64,000 nucleotides of DNA. Origin: an uncultured Flavobacteriales bacterium. Lineage in GTDB: Bacteria; Bacteroidota; Bacteroidia; Flavobacteriales_E; Vicingaceae. The translations under genes were made by a program, and so were the position numbers. This document shows positions 1 to 8,908 of this stretch, piece by piece (positions within the stretch are counted from its first letter, which is position 1; every line of letters starts with the position of its first letter). The DNA lies in NCBI GenBank assembly GCA_905479995.1, contig CAJQON010000024.1, positions 1 through 64,000 of the forward strand. Reading direction: 5' to 3'. A model generated the notes under the pieces. It saw only the letters and a list, made by a program, of their open reading frames with translations. It made no database searches and had not been told where the DNA came from.

Positions 1-422
1 GCGATTGCAGCAGAAGCTGCAAAACATGCTAAAGCATCGGCTTTAACTTCAGGATCATGAGAAATTAATTGTAATTCAACTTGTGTGTTAGCATGATAAT
101 CATCTGGAAAAAGCGGTCTTAATGCTCTATCTATTAAACGACATACTAATATTTCGTTATCATTTGGTCTTGCTTCTCTTTTTAAGAAACCTCCAGGGAT
201 TCTACCAGCTGCAGCAAATTTCTCTTTGTAATTTACTGTTAATGGTAAGAAGTCCATATCTTCTCCGGCAGTTGCATCAGATACAACAGTAGCTAGGATC
301 ATGGTTTTACCCATTGTTAATACAACAGCTCCATCAGCTTGTTTAGCTAATTTTCCTGTTTCTAATTCGATGGTCCTTCCATCACCTAACGTGTAGGATT
401 TTTTAATTCCAATTTTTGACAT
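1..422 (-). CDS. pnp: Polynucleotide phosphorylase, N-terminal part (runs off window)
   Basis: The reverse strand reads from an ATG at 422 to the window edge without a stop, about 140 residues. It starts [20 protein letters not shown] and carries the PNPase first RNase PH domain signature, including [10 protein letters not shown] and the [15 protein letters not shown] stretch that contacts RNA and phosphate. PNPase is a phosphorolytic 3'-5' exoribonuclease and degradosome component. It lies downstream of rpsO on the same strand, the conserved rpsO-pnp order. The C-terminal PH domain, KH and S1 domains would be outside the window. Identification is secure; completeness cannot be judged. Confidence 0.95.
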   Translation of the reverse strand, partial: MSKIGIKKSYTLGDGRTIELETGKLAKQADGAVVLTMGKTMILATVVSDATAGEDMDFLPLTVNYKEKFAAAGRIPGGFLKREARPNDNEILVCRLIDRALRPLFPDDYHANTQVELQLISHDPEVKADALACFAASAAI

Positions 423-437
423 ATTATTTGTTTGTGT

Positions 438-481
438 TCCGAACACTCGGAATGATTTATATTGGTGCACCATGCACCTTT
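438..481 (-). promoter_or_regulatory. Two hairpins in the pnp 5' leader
   Basis: Two short perfect inverted repeats sit just before the pnp start: GGTGCA-CCA-TGCACC (464-478) and TTCCGA-ACAC-TCGGAA (438-453). In the pnp transcript both would form stem-loops within 60 nt of the AUG. In enteric bacteria PNPase autoregulates through structured leader RNA; whether this leader works that way is inference. On the plus strand the first hairpin is followed by a T run, so it could also act as a weak terminator in that direction. Confidence 0.4.
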
Positions 482-502
482 TTTAATTGTTTACTATTTA
501 AT

Positions 503-540
503 AAAAAAGGGGAGTGGCAAATTAATTTGCAACTCCCCTT
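503..540 (-). terminator. Intrinsic terminator downstream of rpsO
   Basis: A GC-rich stem AAGGGGAGT / ACTCCCCTT with an inner GCAAAT-TA-ATTTGC stem is followed, on the minus strand, by a run of six T. It lies 35 bp after the rpsO stop and before pnp, so it should reduce readthrough from rpsO into pnp. Confidence 0.75.
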
Positions 541-574
541 AATTTTATGCTTGAAGTAATGTTGTTTTCAACGC

Positions 575-844
575 TTACTTTCTAATTCCTAATTCTTTAA
601 TCAACTCTCTGTATTTTACAATATCTTTTGCTTTACAGTAGTTCAATAAGCTTTTTCTCTTACCAACTAAATCCAATAAAGCTTTTTGAGTATGCTTATC
701 TTTTTTGTTTTTCTTTAGGTGTTCTGTAAGGTGAGCAATTCTAAAGGTAAATAATGCAATTTGACCTTCTGCAGAACCTGTGTTTTTTTCGTCTCCTCCG
801 AATTTTTTAAAAAATTCTTGTTTTTTTTCTGTTGTTAAATACAT
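575..844 (-). CDS. rpsO: 30S ribosomal protein S15
   Basis: This 89-residue protein is the exact usual length for S15. It begins MYLTTEKKQEFFKKFGG and has the conserved GSAEGQIALFTFRI and HTQKALLDLVGKRKSLLNY regions that bind 16S rRNA in the platform of the small subunit. It is transcribed away from accD and towards pnp. A TACATTTG promoter-like element lies about 45 bp upstream and an intrinsic terminator follows. Confidence 0.97.
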   Translation of the reverse strand: MYLTTEKKQEFFKKFGGDEKNTGSAEGQIALFTFRIAHLTEHLKKNKKDKHTQKALLDLVGKRKSLLNYCKAKDIVKYRELIKELGIRK

Positions 845-887
845 TCCAAAATTAGTTTTAATGTTTATTATGTATGATAATTGGCTG

Positions 888-895
888 CAAATGTA
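888..895 (-). promoter_or_regulatory. Putative -7 element for rpsO
   Basis: The reverse strand reads TACATTTGC, a match to the Bacteroidota -7 consensus TAnnTTTG, 44 bp before the rpsO start. No convincing TTTG -33 box is seen at the usual spacing. Confidence 0.4.
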
Positions 896-931
896 GTAAA
901 ATTATTAATGCTACAGTGCTTCCTTGTTTTT

Positions 932-1777
932 TTAATTGTTAAAGAGTTTTAAAGAGAGTGAAATCTTTTCTTTAAGTTGATCCCTTCCTACGATATAGTC
1001 TAAGAAACCATGCTCTAATACAAACTCTGATGTTTGGAAACCTGCTGGTAGGTCCTTACCAATAGTTTCTTTAACTACACGTGGTCCGGCAAAAGCGATT
1101 AAAGCTCCAGGTTCCGCTATATTAATATCTCCCAACATAGCGTATGATGCTGTAACACCACCAGTAGTTGGATCTGTTAATAAGGAGATGTAAGGAACTT
1201 TTGATTTAGCCAATAAAGATAGTTTTGCAGAAGTCTTTGCCATTTGCATTAATGAAAATGCGGCTTCCATCATTCTTGCGCCACCAGATTTTGATATCAT
1301 TAAAAAAGGAGTTTTTGTTTCGATAGAATAATCAATAGCTCTCGCTATTTTTTCTCCAACAACAGATCCCATAGATCCACCAATAAAGCCAAAATCCATA
1401 CAAGCTACCACTAAGTTTTGCTTGTCAATTTTACCAATGCCAGTTCTAACAGCATCTTTTAGGTCTGTTTTTGCTTGCGTGGCTTTAACTCTGGCAGTAT
1501 ATTTTTTAGTGTCTTCAAATGTAAGAGGATCACCAGAAACTAAGTTTGCGTCTAATTCCTTGTATTTGTTTCCATCAAACAATATTTTAAAGTATGCTTT
1601 AGAATCTATTCGTCCATGATGTGAACATTCTGAACAAACACAAAGGTTTTCTAGATATTCTTCGTTAGAAACAACGTGTTTACATTCCGGACATTTATAC
1701 CAAAGTCCTTCAGGTGTTTCTTTCTTCTCTTTAGTAGGAGTAACAACTCCTTTTTTACTTCTCTTAAACCAACCCAT
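932..1777 (-). CDS. accD: Acetyl-CoA carboxylase carboxyltransferase subunit beta
   Basis: 281 residues, normal for AccD. It has an N-terminal zinc ribbon with C29-x2-C32 and C48-x2-C51, followed by the crotonase-like carboxyltransferase fold ([20 protein letters not shown], then [16 protein letters not shown] for CoA and carboxybiotin). With AccA it transfers the carboxyl group from biotin to acetyl-CoA to make malonyl-CoA, the first committed step of fatty acid synthesis. It lies 21 bp downstream of fbaA on the same strand, suggesting cotranscription. Confidence 0.96.
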   Translation of the reverse strand: MGWFKRSKKGVVTPTKEKKETPEGLWYKCPECKHVVSNEEYLENLCVCSECSHHGRIDSKAYFKILFDGNKYKELDANLVSGDPLTFEDTKKYTARVKATQAKTDLKDAVRTGIGKIDKQNLVVACMDFGFIGGSMGSVVGEKIARAIDYSIETKTPFLMISKSGGARMMEAAFSLMQMAKTSAKLSLLAKSKVPYISLLTDPTTGGVTASYAMLGDINIAEPGALIAFAGPRVVKETIGKDLPAGFQTSEFVLEHGFLDYIVGRDQLKEKISLSLKLFNN

Positions 1778-1798
1778 TGTTAAAGTTTTGTTAGTGTT

Positions 1799-2875
1799 TT
1801 AAGCTAATGTATTTACATTGTTTAAATCTTCAAAAGCTTGTTTTAATCTAGCTTTAAAAGTTAATTCTCCTTCACGCAACCATTTTCTAGGATCATAATA
1901 TTTTTTATTAGGAATATCAGCTCCATCAGGGTTACCTATTTGTGTGTTTAAATAACCTGATTTACCGGTAATGTAATCTCTTACACCTTCAGTAAAAGCA
2001 AATTGCATGTCAGTATCAATATTCATTTTGATAACTCCATAGCCAATTGCTTCTCTAATTTCTTCCACTGTAGAACCAGATCCTCCGTGAAATACAAAAT
2101 CTACAGGATTAGCTCCAGTATTGTATTTTTCTTGAATGTATTCTTGAGAGTTTTTTAAAATTTTTGGTGTTAAAACTACGTTTCCTGGTTTGTACACACC
2201 GTGAACGTTACCAAATGCAGCAGCGATTGTGAATCTGTTGCTAATTTTAGAAAGTTCTTCATAAGCGAAAGCAACTTCTTCTGGTTGAGTGTATAGTAGA
2301 CTGTTGTCTACGTCAGAATTGTCAACACCATCTTCTTCACCACCAGTAATACCTAACTCAATTTCTAAAGTCATACCGATTTTATCCATTCGTGCCAAAT
2401 ACTTTTTGCAAATTTCAATGTTTTCTTCAATAGGTTCTTCCGATAAATCTATCATGTGAGAACTGTATAGTGGTTTTCCAGTTTCTTCAAAATGTTTTTC
2501 TCCAGCATCTAATAAACCATCAATCCAAGGCAATAATTTTTTTGCACAATGGTCTGTATGAAGGATAACAGGAATTCCATAAGCTTCTGCCAATAAATGA
2601 ACGTGTTTTGCTCCAGCAATAGAACCTAAAATGGCAGCTTGCTCATTTTCGTTACTTAAACTTTTACCAGCATTAAATTGTCCACCTCCATTCGAAAATT
2701 GAATGATTACTGGTGCATTTAGATCTTTTGCTGTTTCCATAACACCGTTAACGGAATTGTTTCCTACAACGTTAACTGCAGGTAATGCAAAGTTTTTAGC
2801 TTTAGCTAATTGAAATACTTTTTGAATATCATCTCCTGATACTACTCCTGGTTTAATTTTATCACTCATATTCAT
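1799..2875 (-). CDS. fbaA: Class II fructose-bisphosphate aldolase
   Basis: 358 residues, matching zinc-dependent FbaA (about 359 in E. coli). The motif HTDHC at 106-110 supplies the catalytic aspartate (D108) and a zinc-ligand histidine (H109). FGNVHGVY and DFVFHGGSGS are the later metal- and phosphate-binding loops. It interconverts fructose-1,6-bisphosphate with DHAP and glyceraldehyde-3-phosphate in the cytosol. Two ATG codons lie two residues apart (MNM); the first is taken but the third codon is equally plausible. A TAACTTTG promoter-like element lies 15 bp upstream. Confidence 0.96.
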   Translation of the reverse strand: MNMSDKIKPGVVSGDDIQKVFQLAKAKNFALPAVNVVGNNSVNGVMETAKDLNAPVIIQFSNGGGQFNAGKSLSNENEQAAILGSIAGAKHVHLLAEAYGIPVILHTDHCAKKLLPWIDGLLDAGEKHFEETGKPLYSSHMIDLSEEPIEENIEICKKYLARMDKIGMTLEIELGITGGEEDGVDNSDVDNSLLYTQPEEVAFAYEELSKISNRFTIAAAFGNVHGVYKPGNVVLTPKILKNSQEYIQEKYNTGANPVDFVFHGGSGSTVEEIREAIGYGVIKMNIDTDMQFAFTEGVRDYITGKSGYLNTQIGNPDGADIPNKKYYDPRKWLREGELTFKARLKQAFEDLNNVNTLA

Positions 2876-2889
2876 TGAAATTTGGAAGC

Positions 2890-2897
2890 CAAAGTTA
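2890..2897 (-). promoter_or_regulatory. Putative -7 element for fbaA-accD
   Basis: The reverse strand reads TAACTTTG, matching TAnnTTTG, with its last base 14 bp before the fbaA start codon. This would give a very short leader. Confidence 0.4.
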
Positions 2898-2947
2898 ATA
2901 TAAAATTGAAAGCCTTTGTAGTTCTTAATAAAGAAATTGAAAAGAAA

Positions 2948-3307
2948 TTAATTTTCGAGGGCACCATTTTCTACCCAGCAGATTAAAAGATTTTTTTCAG
3001 CCTCTGTTAATGCTGCAATTCCGAAGCTGTTAGGAATTTGAGGCATTGATTGATCTAAGATAGTTGTTTGCAACAAGGTGCCGTTTTCAACTGCGCCTTT
3101 TAAACCATTGTAGGTTAGTATCCAGGCATCATGACATCCGGTGCCAGAACCTAATCCTGTAGAGCATTTTGCTTTAATTAATGGTGCGATATCGGTAGTG
3201 TATGAAGTTACTGTTCCATCACAAGGGGGAATTGGACTTACGTCAATTCTGTTCTTTGTGCATGCAAAAAATAGGAGGGAAACAAAAAGAAAAAAGGTAA
3301 GTTTCAT
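2948..3307 (-). CDS. Small cytochrome c-like lipoprotein
   Basis: 119 residues with a lipoprotein signal: hydrophobic segment then FFAC, with lipidated Cys16. The mature part has DIAPLIKAKCSTG...GCHDAW, like the DI-P-I--KC...CH opening of the cytochrome c-type domains common in Bacteroidota, and a late MPQ that could supply the distal Met. The heme site is unusual: nine residues separate the two cysteines before His, compared with two in the classical motif and usually a few in related lipoproteins. Heme attachment is therefore uncertain. It lies 13 bp downstream of the TamL-like gene on the same strand. The role is unknown. Confidence 0.6.
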   Translation of the reverse strand: MKLTFFLFVSLLFFACTKNRIDVSPIPPCDGTVTSYTTDIAPLIKAKCSTGLGSGTGCHDAWILTYNGLKGAVENGTLLQTTILDQSMPQIPNSFGIAALTEAEKNLLICWVENGALEN

Positions 3308-3320
3308 TTAACTAAAATTA

Positions 3321-5639
3321 CTAGAAAGGATATCCAATTCCTAAGTTTAAAGTGGGCTTATTCCAAATTAGGTCAAATTTTTCTGGATTAGTGCTAGAAG
3401 GATCTTTAAGTTTTGCTGCCAAATCAAACCGAATTAAAAAGAAGTTAAAATCAAGTCTTAAACCAACTCCAACTCCAATAGCAATGTCTTTCCAAAATTT
3501 ATCGGTAGCAAATTCAGCGTTAGGCCTAGCTTCATCTTCTTTTAGTATCCAAATGTTACCAGCATCAACAAATGCAGCTCCTTCAACTATTTTTGTAATA
3601 TCGAATCTATACTCAATGTTACCTTCAATTTTTAGTTCACCAATTTGGTTTAATGAATTTTCAGTTAAACTGTCAGGAATAGATCCAGGCCCTAAAGACC
3701 TTGCTTGCCAGGCTCTAATGTCGTTGGCGCCACCGCCATAATAACTTTTTTCGAAAGGCAATACGTCTAGGTTTCCATATGGTTTTCCTATACCAAGGTT
3801 TAATCTACTTACAAAAGCTGTATATTTTGATTGTTGATAGAACCTAAGATCAATATCTGTTTTAGCAAACTGAGCGTATCTAATGTTAAAAACGTTGTAG
3901 CTTTCTGTTTCAATATTGTCATATGTTTGGTTGGTTATCTTGTTATATGCGGAAGCTATGTTTCCTGCTAATTCTAAATTAAAACGAAAAAACATGAAGT
4001 CTTTTAGTTTATTAATTCTTTGATTGTTATAAATAAAGGTGTATGATGAAGAGTGGATGACATGATCTTTGTAACTGTTTAAGATAAAAGGATTGTTCTC
4101 TTCTTCTAGTTTTTCTTGAAATTCAACAGTAGGGTTTAGCTTAATAATACTGGAGTTTACAACATTAATAAAGTGTTTTTTAAAGGCAGATTCATTCCAG
4201 AAGTAACCGAAGGTTACTTGGATAAGGTTTCGTTCGTATTCTGGACGTTTTTCATAGTTAAGGAGTAAGGCCACATTTGTTTTTGGGTTGGTACGTCTAG
4301 AAAATCGATCTAATTTTATAGGTAACAAAAATCGAGGAAACTCTAAGTTTAGTTCTGGACCAAATTCTAAGGTATTAAAAGGTACGCCTAAAAACTTAAA
4401 TTCTTGCTGATCTTCTTGTTCATCATTAATTAACTGTTGAACTTCTAATCCTCCTTTTAGTTTTACGGTAAATTTTTCTCCGCCTCTAAATACGTTTTTG
4501 TTTTGATAAATAAGATTTCCTTCAACTCCGAGGTTTCCTCCGCTATATGTTCCGTTTCCTTCAATAGAAAAGGACTTTGTAAAAGCTGTTGTTAGGTCTA
4601 TTTTTGCATTTAACTTGTTGTCTCCAATGTCTTCGAATGTAATATTTACGCTTTTAAAAAGACCTAATTCAGAGAGGTGCTTGTAGGTGCTTTTTTGATC
4701 TTTTAATAAGTACAATTGATTTTTGTTTAAACCAACGGTATGATTTAACATTCGAGGACGATATTTCAGTTCATTGTCATAATGTATTCTGGTTTTTTTA
4801 AAAGTTACAGTGTCAAAACTAGCAATATTTTTGTCTTTAAAAGACTTAGTGACATACATGTCAATAGCATTAATAGCATATTTTTTATGAGGAACTTCAT
4901 AAGTAGTGTCTTTAAGATTGTCTTTTATTTGTTGTTTGTTAATGTTAATTTGAATTTTTATTTCTTTTGTTGTTTGACTACTATCTACTTTAAAGTTAAC
5001 GTATTCTTTATTAAAGTAATAGTAGCCTTCATTACGCATGTGTTCTTTAATTCGTTCTCTTTCTGTATCTAATAAATCTACGTCAAATGTTTTGCCGGCT
5101 CTAATATGAGACCTTAGTAGAATGAAAATCATAAGTTCTTTAATGCCCTCATCTTCAATATTGTATTTAACCTCTTTAATAAGGTATGGAGCACCAGCTT
5201 CAATCAAATACTCAATTTTAATTTTATTCTTTTTTAGTTTACTAGTGTAAGTAACCTTATTATCAAAATATCCTTTGTTTTTTGCGTATTGATTTAGCTG
5301 TTTAATTGTTCTTAAAGTAAGGGTTGAATCATATGCAACAGGCGGCTCTCCTGAATTTTTAAAAGTGGTTGCACCCTTTTTGTTAAAAGCATTATATACA
5401 GAAAGATGGTACCTGAAAAGACCTAATATTTTTCTATTAGTTTTTTGTTTAACCAATCCTTCAATTGCATCAGAATCAAGTTTTCTGGTATCAATTTTAA
5501 CTTTATTTTGTTTTAAAAATAATTCATTTGGGGCTAAGTGCTTTGTAGGCGAACAGCTATAAAAGCATACAACAAGGATGAGCAAGCCAATAATTTGGAT
5601 TACTTTAAAATTATTACTTATAAAAGGTTTTATATTCAA
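3321..5639 (-). CDS. TamL-like Omp85 outer-membrane lipoprotein
   Basis: 772 residues. The N-terminus has a membrane segment ending in a lipobox (CFYSC, Cys about 29), followed by POTRA-like repeats to about residue 350 and a C-terminal 16-strand-type barrel of the Omp85 / surface antigen D15 family. The barrel includes the lid-loop-like GGANDIRAWQARSLGPG and the terminal aromatic strand. Lipidated TamA homologues of Bacteroidota are called TamL and are thought to work with TamB in outer-membrane assembly. No tamB neighbour is in the window. It could also be annotated as a BamA-like translocation module. It is divergent from the PorE-like gene at 5712. Confidence 0.85.
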   Translation of the reverse strand: MNIKPFISNNFKVIQIIGLLILVVCFYSCSPTKHLAPNELFLKQNKVKIDTRKLDSDAIEGLVKQKTNRKILGLFRYHLSVYNAFNKKGATTFKNSGEPPVAYDSTLTLRTIKQLNQYAKNKGYFDNKVTYTSKLKKNKIKIEYLIEAGAPYLIKEVKYNIEDEGIKELMIFILLRSHIRAGKTFDVDLLDTERERIKEHMRNEGYYYFNKEYVNFKVDSSQTTKEIKIQININKQQIKDNLKDTTYEVPHKKYAINAIDMYVTKSFKDKNIASFDTVTFKKTRIHYDNELKYRPRMLNHTVGLNKNQLYLLKDQKSTYKHLSELGLFKSVNITFEDIGDNKLNAKIDLTTAFTKSFSIEGNGTYSGGNLGVEGNLIYQNKNVFRGGEKFTVKLKGGLEVQQLINDEQEDQQEFKFLGVPFNTLEFGPELNLEFPRFLLPIKLDRFSRRTNPKTNVALLLNYEKRPEYERNLIQVTFGYFWNESAFKKHFINVVNSSIIKLNPTVEFQEKLEEENNPFILNSYKDHVIHSSSYTFIYNNQRINKLKDFMFFRFNLELAGNIASAYNKITNQTYDNIETESYNVFNIRYAQFAKTDIDLRFYQQSKYTAFVSRLNLGIGKPYGNLDVLPFEKSYYGGGANDIRAWQARSLGPGSIPDSLTENSLNQIGELKIEGNIEYRFDITKIVEGAAFVDAGNIWILKEDEARPNAEFATDKFWKDIAIGVGVGLRLDFNFFLIRFDLAAKLKDPSSTNPEKFDLIWNKPTLNLGIGYPF

Positions 5640-5662
5640 TTTTAAAAAACTTTATAAATGCT

Positions 5663-5670
5663 TAGTTTTG
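5663..5670 (+). promoter_or_regulatory. Putative -7 element for the PorE-like gene
   Basis: TAGTTTTG matches TAnnTTTG and lies 41 bp upstream of the start codon in the divergent intergenic region. No -33 TTTG is seen at 19 bp spacing. Confidence 0.35.
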
Positions 5671-5711
5671 CAGGCTAAGATTTGCAAATTAACAACTATT
5701 AACCAAAGAAA

Positions 5712-7859
5712 ATGAATCATTTCGTAAGATTATTAACTATTTTTTTGTTGCTCACTGTAAGTATCACATTAAATGCACAAGAAGACAAAAAGCTTACCAA
5801 AAAAGAAGCTGGAGTTTTATTGGAAAAAGCAGAGATGAATTTTGAGCTTAAAAACTACTTGGATGCTTTAGATCAATATACTGCATTGTATGAATACAAA
5901 AAGAATGATTTGTATTACAAATTGATGATGGGAATTTGTTTAACCTATGATCCTGATCAAAAATTGAAGGCTATAGAAATTATTGAACAAGTTAAGGTAA
6001 CTAACCCCGAGTATAATTTGGTTAACTTTTATTTAGGTAAAGCTTATGCGGTTAATTATGAGTTTGACAAAGCAGTCAACTTGTTTAATATGTTTTTATC
6101 TGCAGCTACAGCTGAAGATGCAGGGCAAAAAGTTTTGGCCGATCAAATGATACAAAATTGTAAAAATGCTAAAGAAATTTTAGCAGATACTGTAAAGCAA
6201 AATGTTATTGTAAATATTAAGTATCCTATAAATTCACAGTACTCTGAATATGTTCCAGTTATTTCAGCCGATGAATCGGTTATGATTTATACTTATAGAG
6301 GAGTAAAAAGTACTGGTGCTGATAAAGTAGATCAATCACAAGGTTCTGAAGGTTATACTGAAGATGTTTTTATTTCGTATAAAAATAATGGGGAATGGAC
6401 AGAACCTAAAAGTATAGGTGATAATATTAACTCTGATGGACATGATGCTGCTATAGCACTTTCTGTAGATGGTCAAACCTTATTTATTTATAAAAGTGAA
6501 GGGAATAATTTAGGAGATATTTATGTAAGTTATTTAAAAGGAAAAGAGTGGAGTAAACCAGAAAAATTAAAAGGAGACATCAACTCTAACAAAAGTTGGG
6601 AAGGAAGTGCATCTTTAGCTGCCAATGGTAATACATTATATTTTGCTAGTGATAGAGACGGTGGTTTTGGTGGAAGAGATATATATAAGGCGGAATTGCA
6701 AGAAAACGGAGAATGGGGAAATGTAATGAACCTTGGGCCTAATGTTAATACGACTTATAACGATGATGCTCCGTTTATTCACCCAGATAATATTTCATTA
6801 TACTTTAGTTCTCAAGGACACACTAGTATTGGTGGTTATGACATTTTTTCGACAACCAAAGATGAGTATGGTGGGTTTTCAACTCCTGTAAATATGGGCT
6901 ATCCAATTAATACAATTGATGACAATAGATATTTTGTATTATCAGCTAGTGGTAAAACAGGTTATTATTCTGGTGGTGGTGAAAACAGTATTGGAGAACA
7001 GGATATCTTTAAAATTGAAGCAGGAAAAATTGATAAACCTGTACTAGCCCTATTATTAGGAAAGGTATATTTTGATGATGTTGAAACAGGCTCTTTTATG
7101 AACTTATACAATAATGAAGAAGGAGAATTAGAAGGGACATTTAAATCTAACGATGAAACAGGTAAATATGTAATGGCATTAAAGCCTGGGAGGTATGAAA
7201 TAGAGGTAGAGTTAGAAAGTGGGCAAATTGTAAGGGATTCAATTCGCTTAGATGAAATTACAGAATACGTTGTGTTGAAAAAAGATTTTAGAATTTATAG
7301 CGACACTAACATGGTAGCATCTAATAATAAATCTTTAGAAGATATATTAGCCGCAGAATTGGCCAAGGATGGTAAAACAATTGATACGCTATTTACCGAC
7401 AATGTAAAGACAGAAATTAAGCTGGAAGGAATGACAGCCGGTAGAAGTATTAAATTAGAAAATATTTTATATGACTTTGATAAAGCTACGTTAACTACTA
7501 CTTCTAAAGTTGAGTTAGATAGATTGGCTACAATTTTAGAAGAGCAGTCTGAAATTAAAATAGAAATTTCTAGTCATACTGATGCTAAACGAAATATTGA
7601 AGCAGCAAAAAGGATCTTTAAGCGAAAAGGAGTTCCTTATACAAAGGAAGCTCACGATAAAATGAGTGGGACTTACAACCAGCGTTTATCTCAGCGTAGA
7701 GCTCAGTCGGTTGTAAATTACTTGGTTAAAAAAGGAATTGCAAAAAGCAGGTTAGTAGCTAAAGGCTACGGAGAAGCGAAACCTGTAGCAACAAATGATA
7801 CCGATGAAGGAAGACAGTTGAATAGAAGAACTGAGTTTAAAGTATTGGAAGACAAATAA
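5712..7859 (+). CDS. PorE-like OmpA-family protein (TPR, PD40 propeller, CRD, OmpA)
   Basis: 715 residues with a signal peptide ending near LNAQ. The order of domains is TPR-like helices (about 30-155), PD40/WD40-like propeller repeats (about 165-440, with FASDRDGGFGGRDIY and LYFSSQGHTSIGGYDIF), a carboxypeptidase-regulatory-like domain (about 445-520), and a C-terminal OmpA peptidoglycan-binding domain (ENILYDFDKATLT, SHTDA, NQRLSQRRA, ARLVAKGYGE-like end). This is the architecture of PorE, a T9SS component that anchors the secretion machinery to peptidoglycan. Similar proteins outside T9SS exist, so the assignment is by architecture. The stop codon overlaps the next start (TAATG). Confidence 0.75.
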   Translation: MNHFVRLLTIFLLLTVSITLNAQEDKKLTKKEAGVLLEKAEMNFELKNYLDALDQYTALYEYKKNDLYYKLMMGICLTYDPDQKLKAIEIIEQVKVTNPEYNLVNFYLGKAYAVNYEFDKAVNLFNMFLSAATAEDAGQKVLADQMIQNCKNAKEILADTVKQNVIVNIKYPINSQYSEYVPVISADESVMIYTYRGVKSTGADKVDQSQGSEGYTEDVFISYKNNGEWTEPKSIGDNINSDGHDAAIALSVDGQTLFIYKSEGNNLGDIYVSYLKGKEWSKPEKLKGDINSNKSWEGSASLAANGNTLYFASDRDGGFGGRDIYKAELQENGEWGNVMNLGPNVNTTYNDDAPFIHPDNISLYFSSQGHTSIGGYDIFSTTKDEYGGFSTPVNMGYPINTIDDNRYFVLSASGKTGYYSGGGENSIGEQDIFKIEAGKIDKPVLALLLGKVYFDDVETGSFMNLYNNEEGELEGTFKSNDETGKYVMALKPGRYEIEVELESGQIVRDSIRLDEITEYVVLKKDFRIYSDTNMVASNNKSLEDILAAELAKDGKTIDTLFTDNVKTEIKLEGMTAGRSIKLENILYDFDKATLTTTSKVELDRLATILEEQSEIKIEISSHTDAKRNIEAAKRIFKRKGVPYTKEAHDKMSGTYNQRLSQRRAQSVVNYLVKKGIAKSRLVAKGYGEAKPVATNDTDEGRQLNRRTEFKVLEDK

Positions 7860-8587
7860 TGGTTACTGCAAATCAAAAAAAGTTTGTAAAATCGTTAACC
7901 TTAAAAAAAAACAGAACAGCCCATGGCTGTTTTGTTGTTGAAGGGGTTAAGTTGGTTGACGAATTGTTGTTGTCTAACTTTGAGGTTAAGGCCATTTATG
8001 CTACATCTAATTGGTTAATGGATAATTTAGGTGTTGAGGCACAAGAAGTGTCTAATAAAGATTTGGCTTCTATGTCCTCCTTTAAAACTTCTAATGAAGT
8101 TTTGGCTGTTGTAAATCAAAAGCAACCAAATATTATTGATCTTACTAATGGATTAGTCATTGCTCTTGATAATTTACAGGATCCTGGAAATTTTGGAACA
8201 ATTATTAGAACTGCTGATTGGTTTGGGATTAAAAACATTGTTTGTTCTACTGGTTCGGTAGATATCTATAATCCTAAAGTTATTCAGGCAACAATGGGGT
8301 CATTGTTTCGTGTGAATTTGGTTTACACTGATTTAATGGAATTGTTTAGTCAAAATGAAAAAATAACTGTTTACGGAGCAGTTTTAGATGGTGAAAACAT
8401 ATATGCTAAAACATTATCGACAAAAAGCGCTGTAATACTAATGGGAAATGAATCTAAGGGTATTTCTAGTGACTTACTTCCTTTTGTTACCGACAAAATA
8501 AAGATACCAGGCTTTGGTAGTGCAGAGTCGTTAAATGTAGCTACCGCTACAGCTGTTATTTGCTCCGAATTTAAAAGAAACGCTTAA
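7859..8587 (+). CDS. TrmH/SpoU-family RNA 2'-O-methyltransferase
   Basis: 242 residues. An N-terminal substrate-binding domain is followed by the SPOUT domain with its three motifs: LDNLQDPGNFGTIIRTADWF, LMGNESKGIS and IPGFGSAESLNVATATAV, which form the trefoil-knot SAM site. It methylates ribose 2'-OH in rRNA or tRNA; the exact target cannot be told. The start codon overlaps the stop of the upstream OmpA-family gene by one base, indicating translational coupling. Confidence 0.9.
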   Translation: MVTANQKKFVKSLTLKKNRTAHGCFVVEGVKLVDELLLSNFEVKAIYATSNWLMDNLGVEAQEVSNKDLASMSSFKTSNEVLAVVNQKQPNIIDLTNGLVIALDNLQDPGNFGTIIRTADWFGIKNIVCSTGSVDIYNPKVIQATMGSLFRVNLVYTDLMELFSQNEKITVYGAVLDGENIYAKTLSTKSAVILMGNESKGISSDLLPFVTDKIKIPGFGSAESLNVATATAVICSEFKRNA

Positions 8588-8908
8588 AAAAATTGGAGTT
8601 GAATAACTCCCATTTTTAGAACACCTCAAGCTATAAATATTGAGGTATAATCAGCTACCACACTAATATTTATTGAATGGCTAAATTATTATTAGGTGAA
8701 CAGATGTAGGTTAAAATCATCTCAACATATTCTAGACAAGCACTAAACATCTTATGTATTGAACCAATTTCTGACAGTGTATTCGTGTCAATATTTCGTT
8801 TGTATAGTATAATTTCGGTCAATCTGTCATTAAAAATGGCATGGCATAGCCTTTGACATAAGTAAAATCAAAATAAATAAGCAAATAACACACCAAAATA
8901 AGTACAAA
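8588..8908 (+). other. Intergenic region before htpG: hairpins and TGACA/TGTCA boxes
   Basis: No gene is seen here. A hairpin GGAGTT-GAAT-AACTCC (8595-8610) followed by a short T run may terminate the methyltransferase transcript. A second hairpin ACCTCAA...TTGAGGT spans 8623-8646. Closer to htpG, TGACA (8772), TGTCA (8786), TGTCA (8825) and TGACA (8854) form inverted pairs, the first being TGACA-N9-TGTCA. These resemble repressor or stress-operator half-sites; a similar palindrome follows htpG at 10812. Confidence 0.4.
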
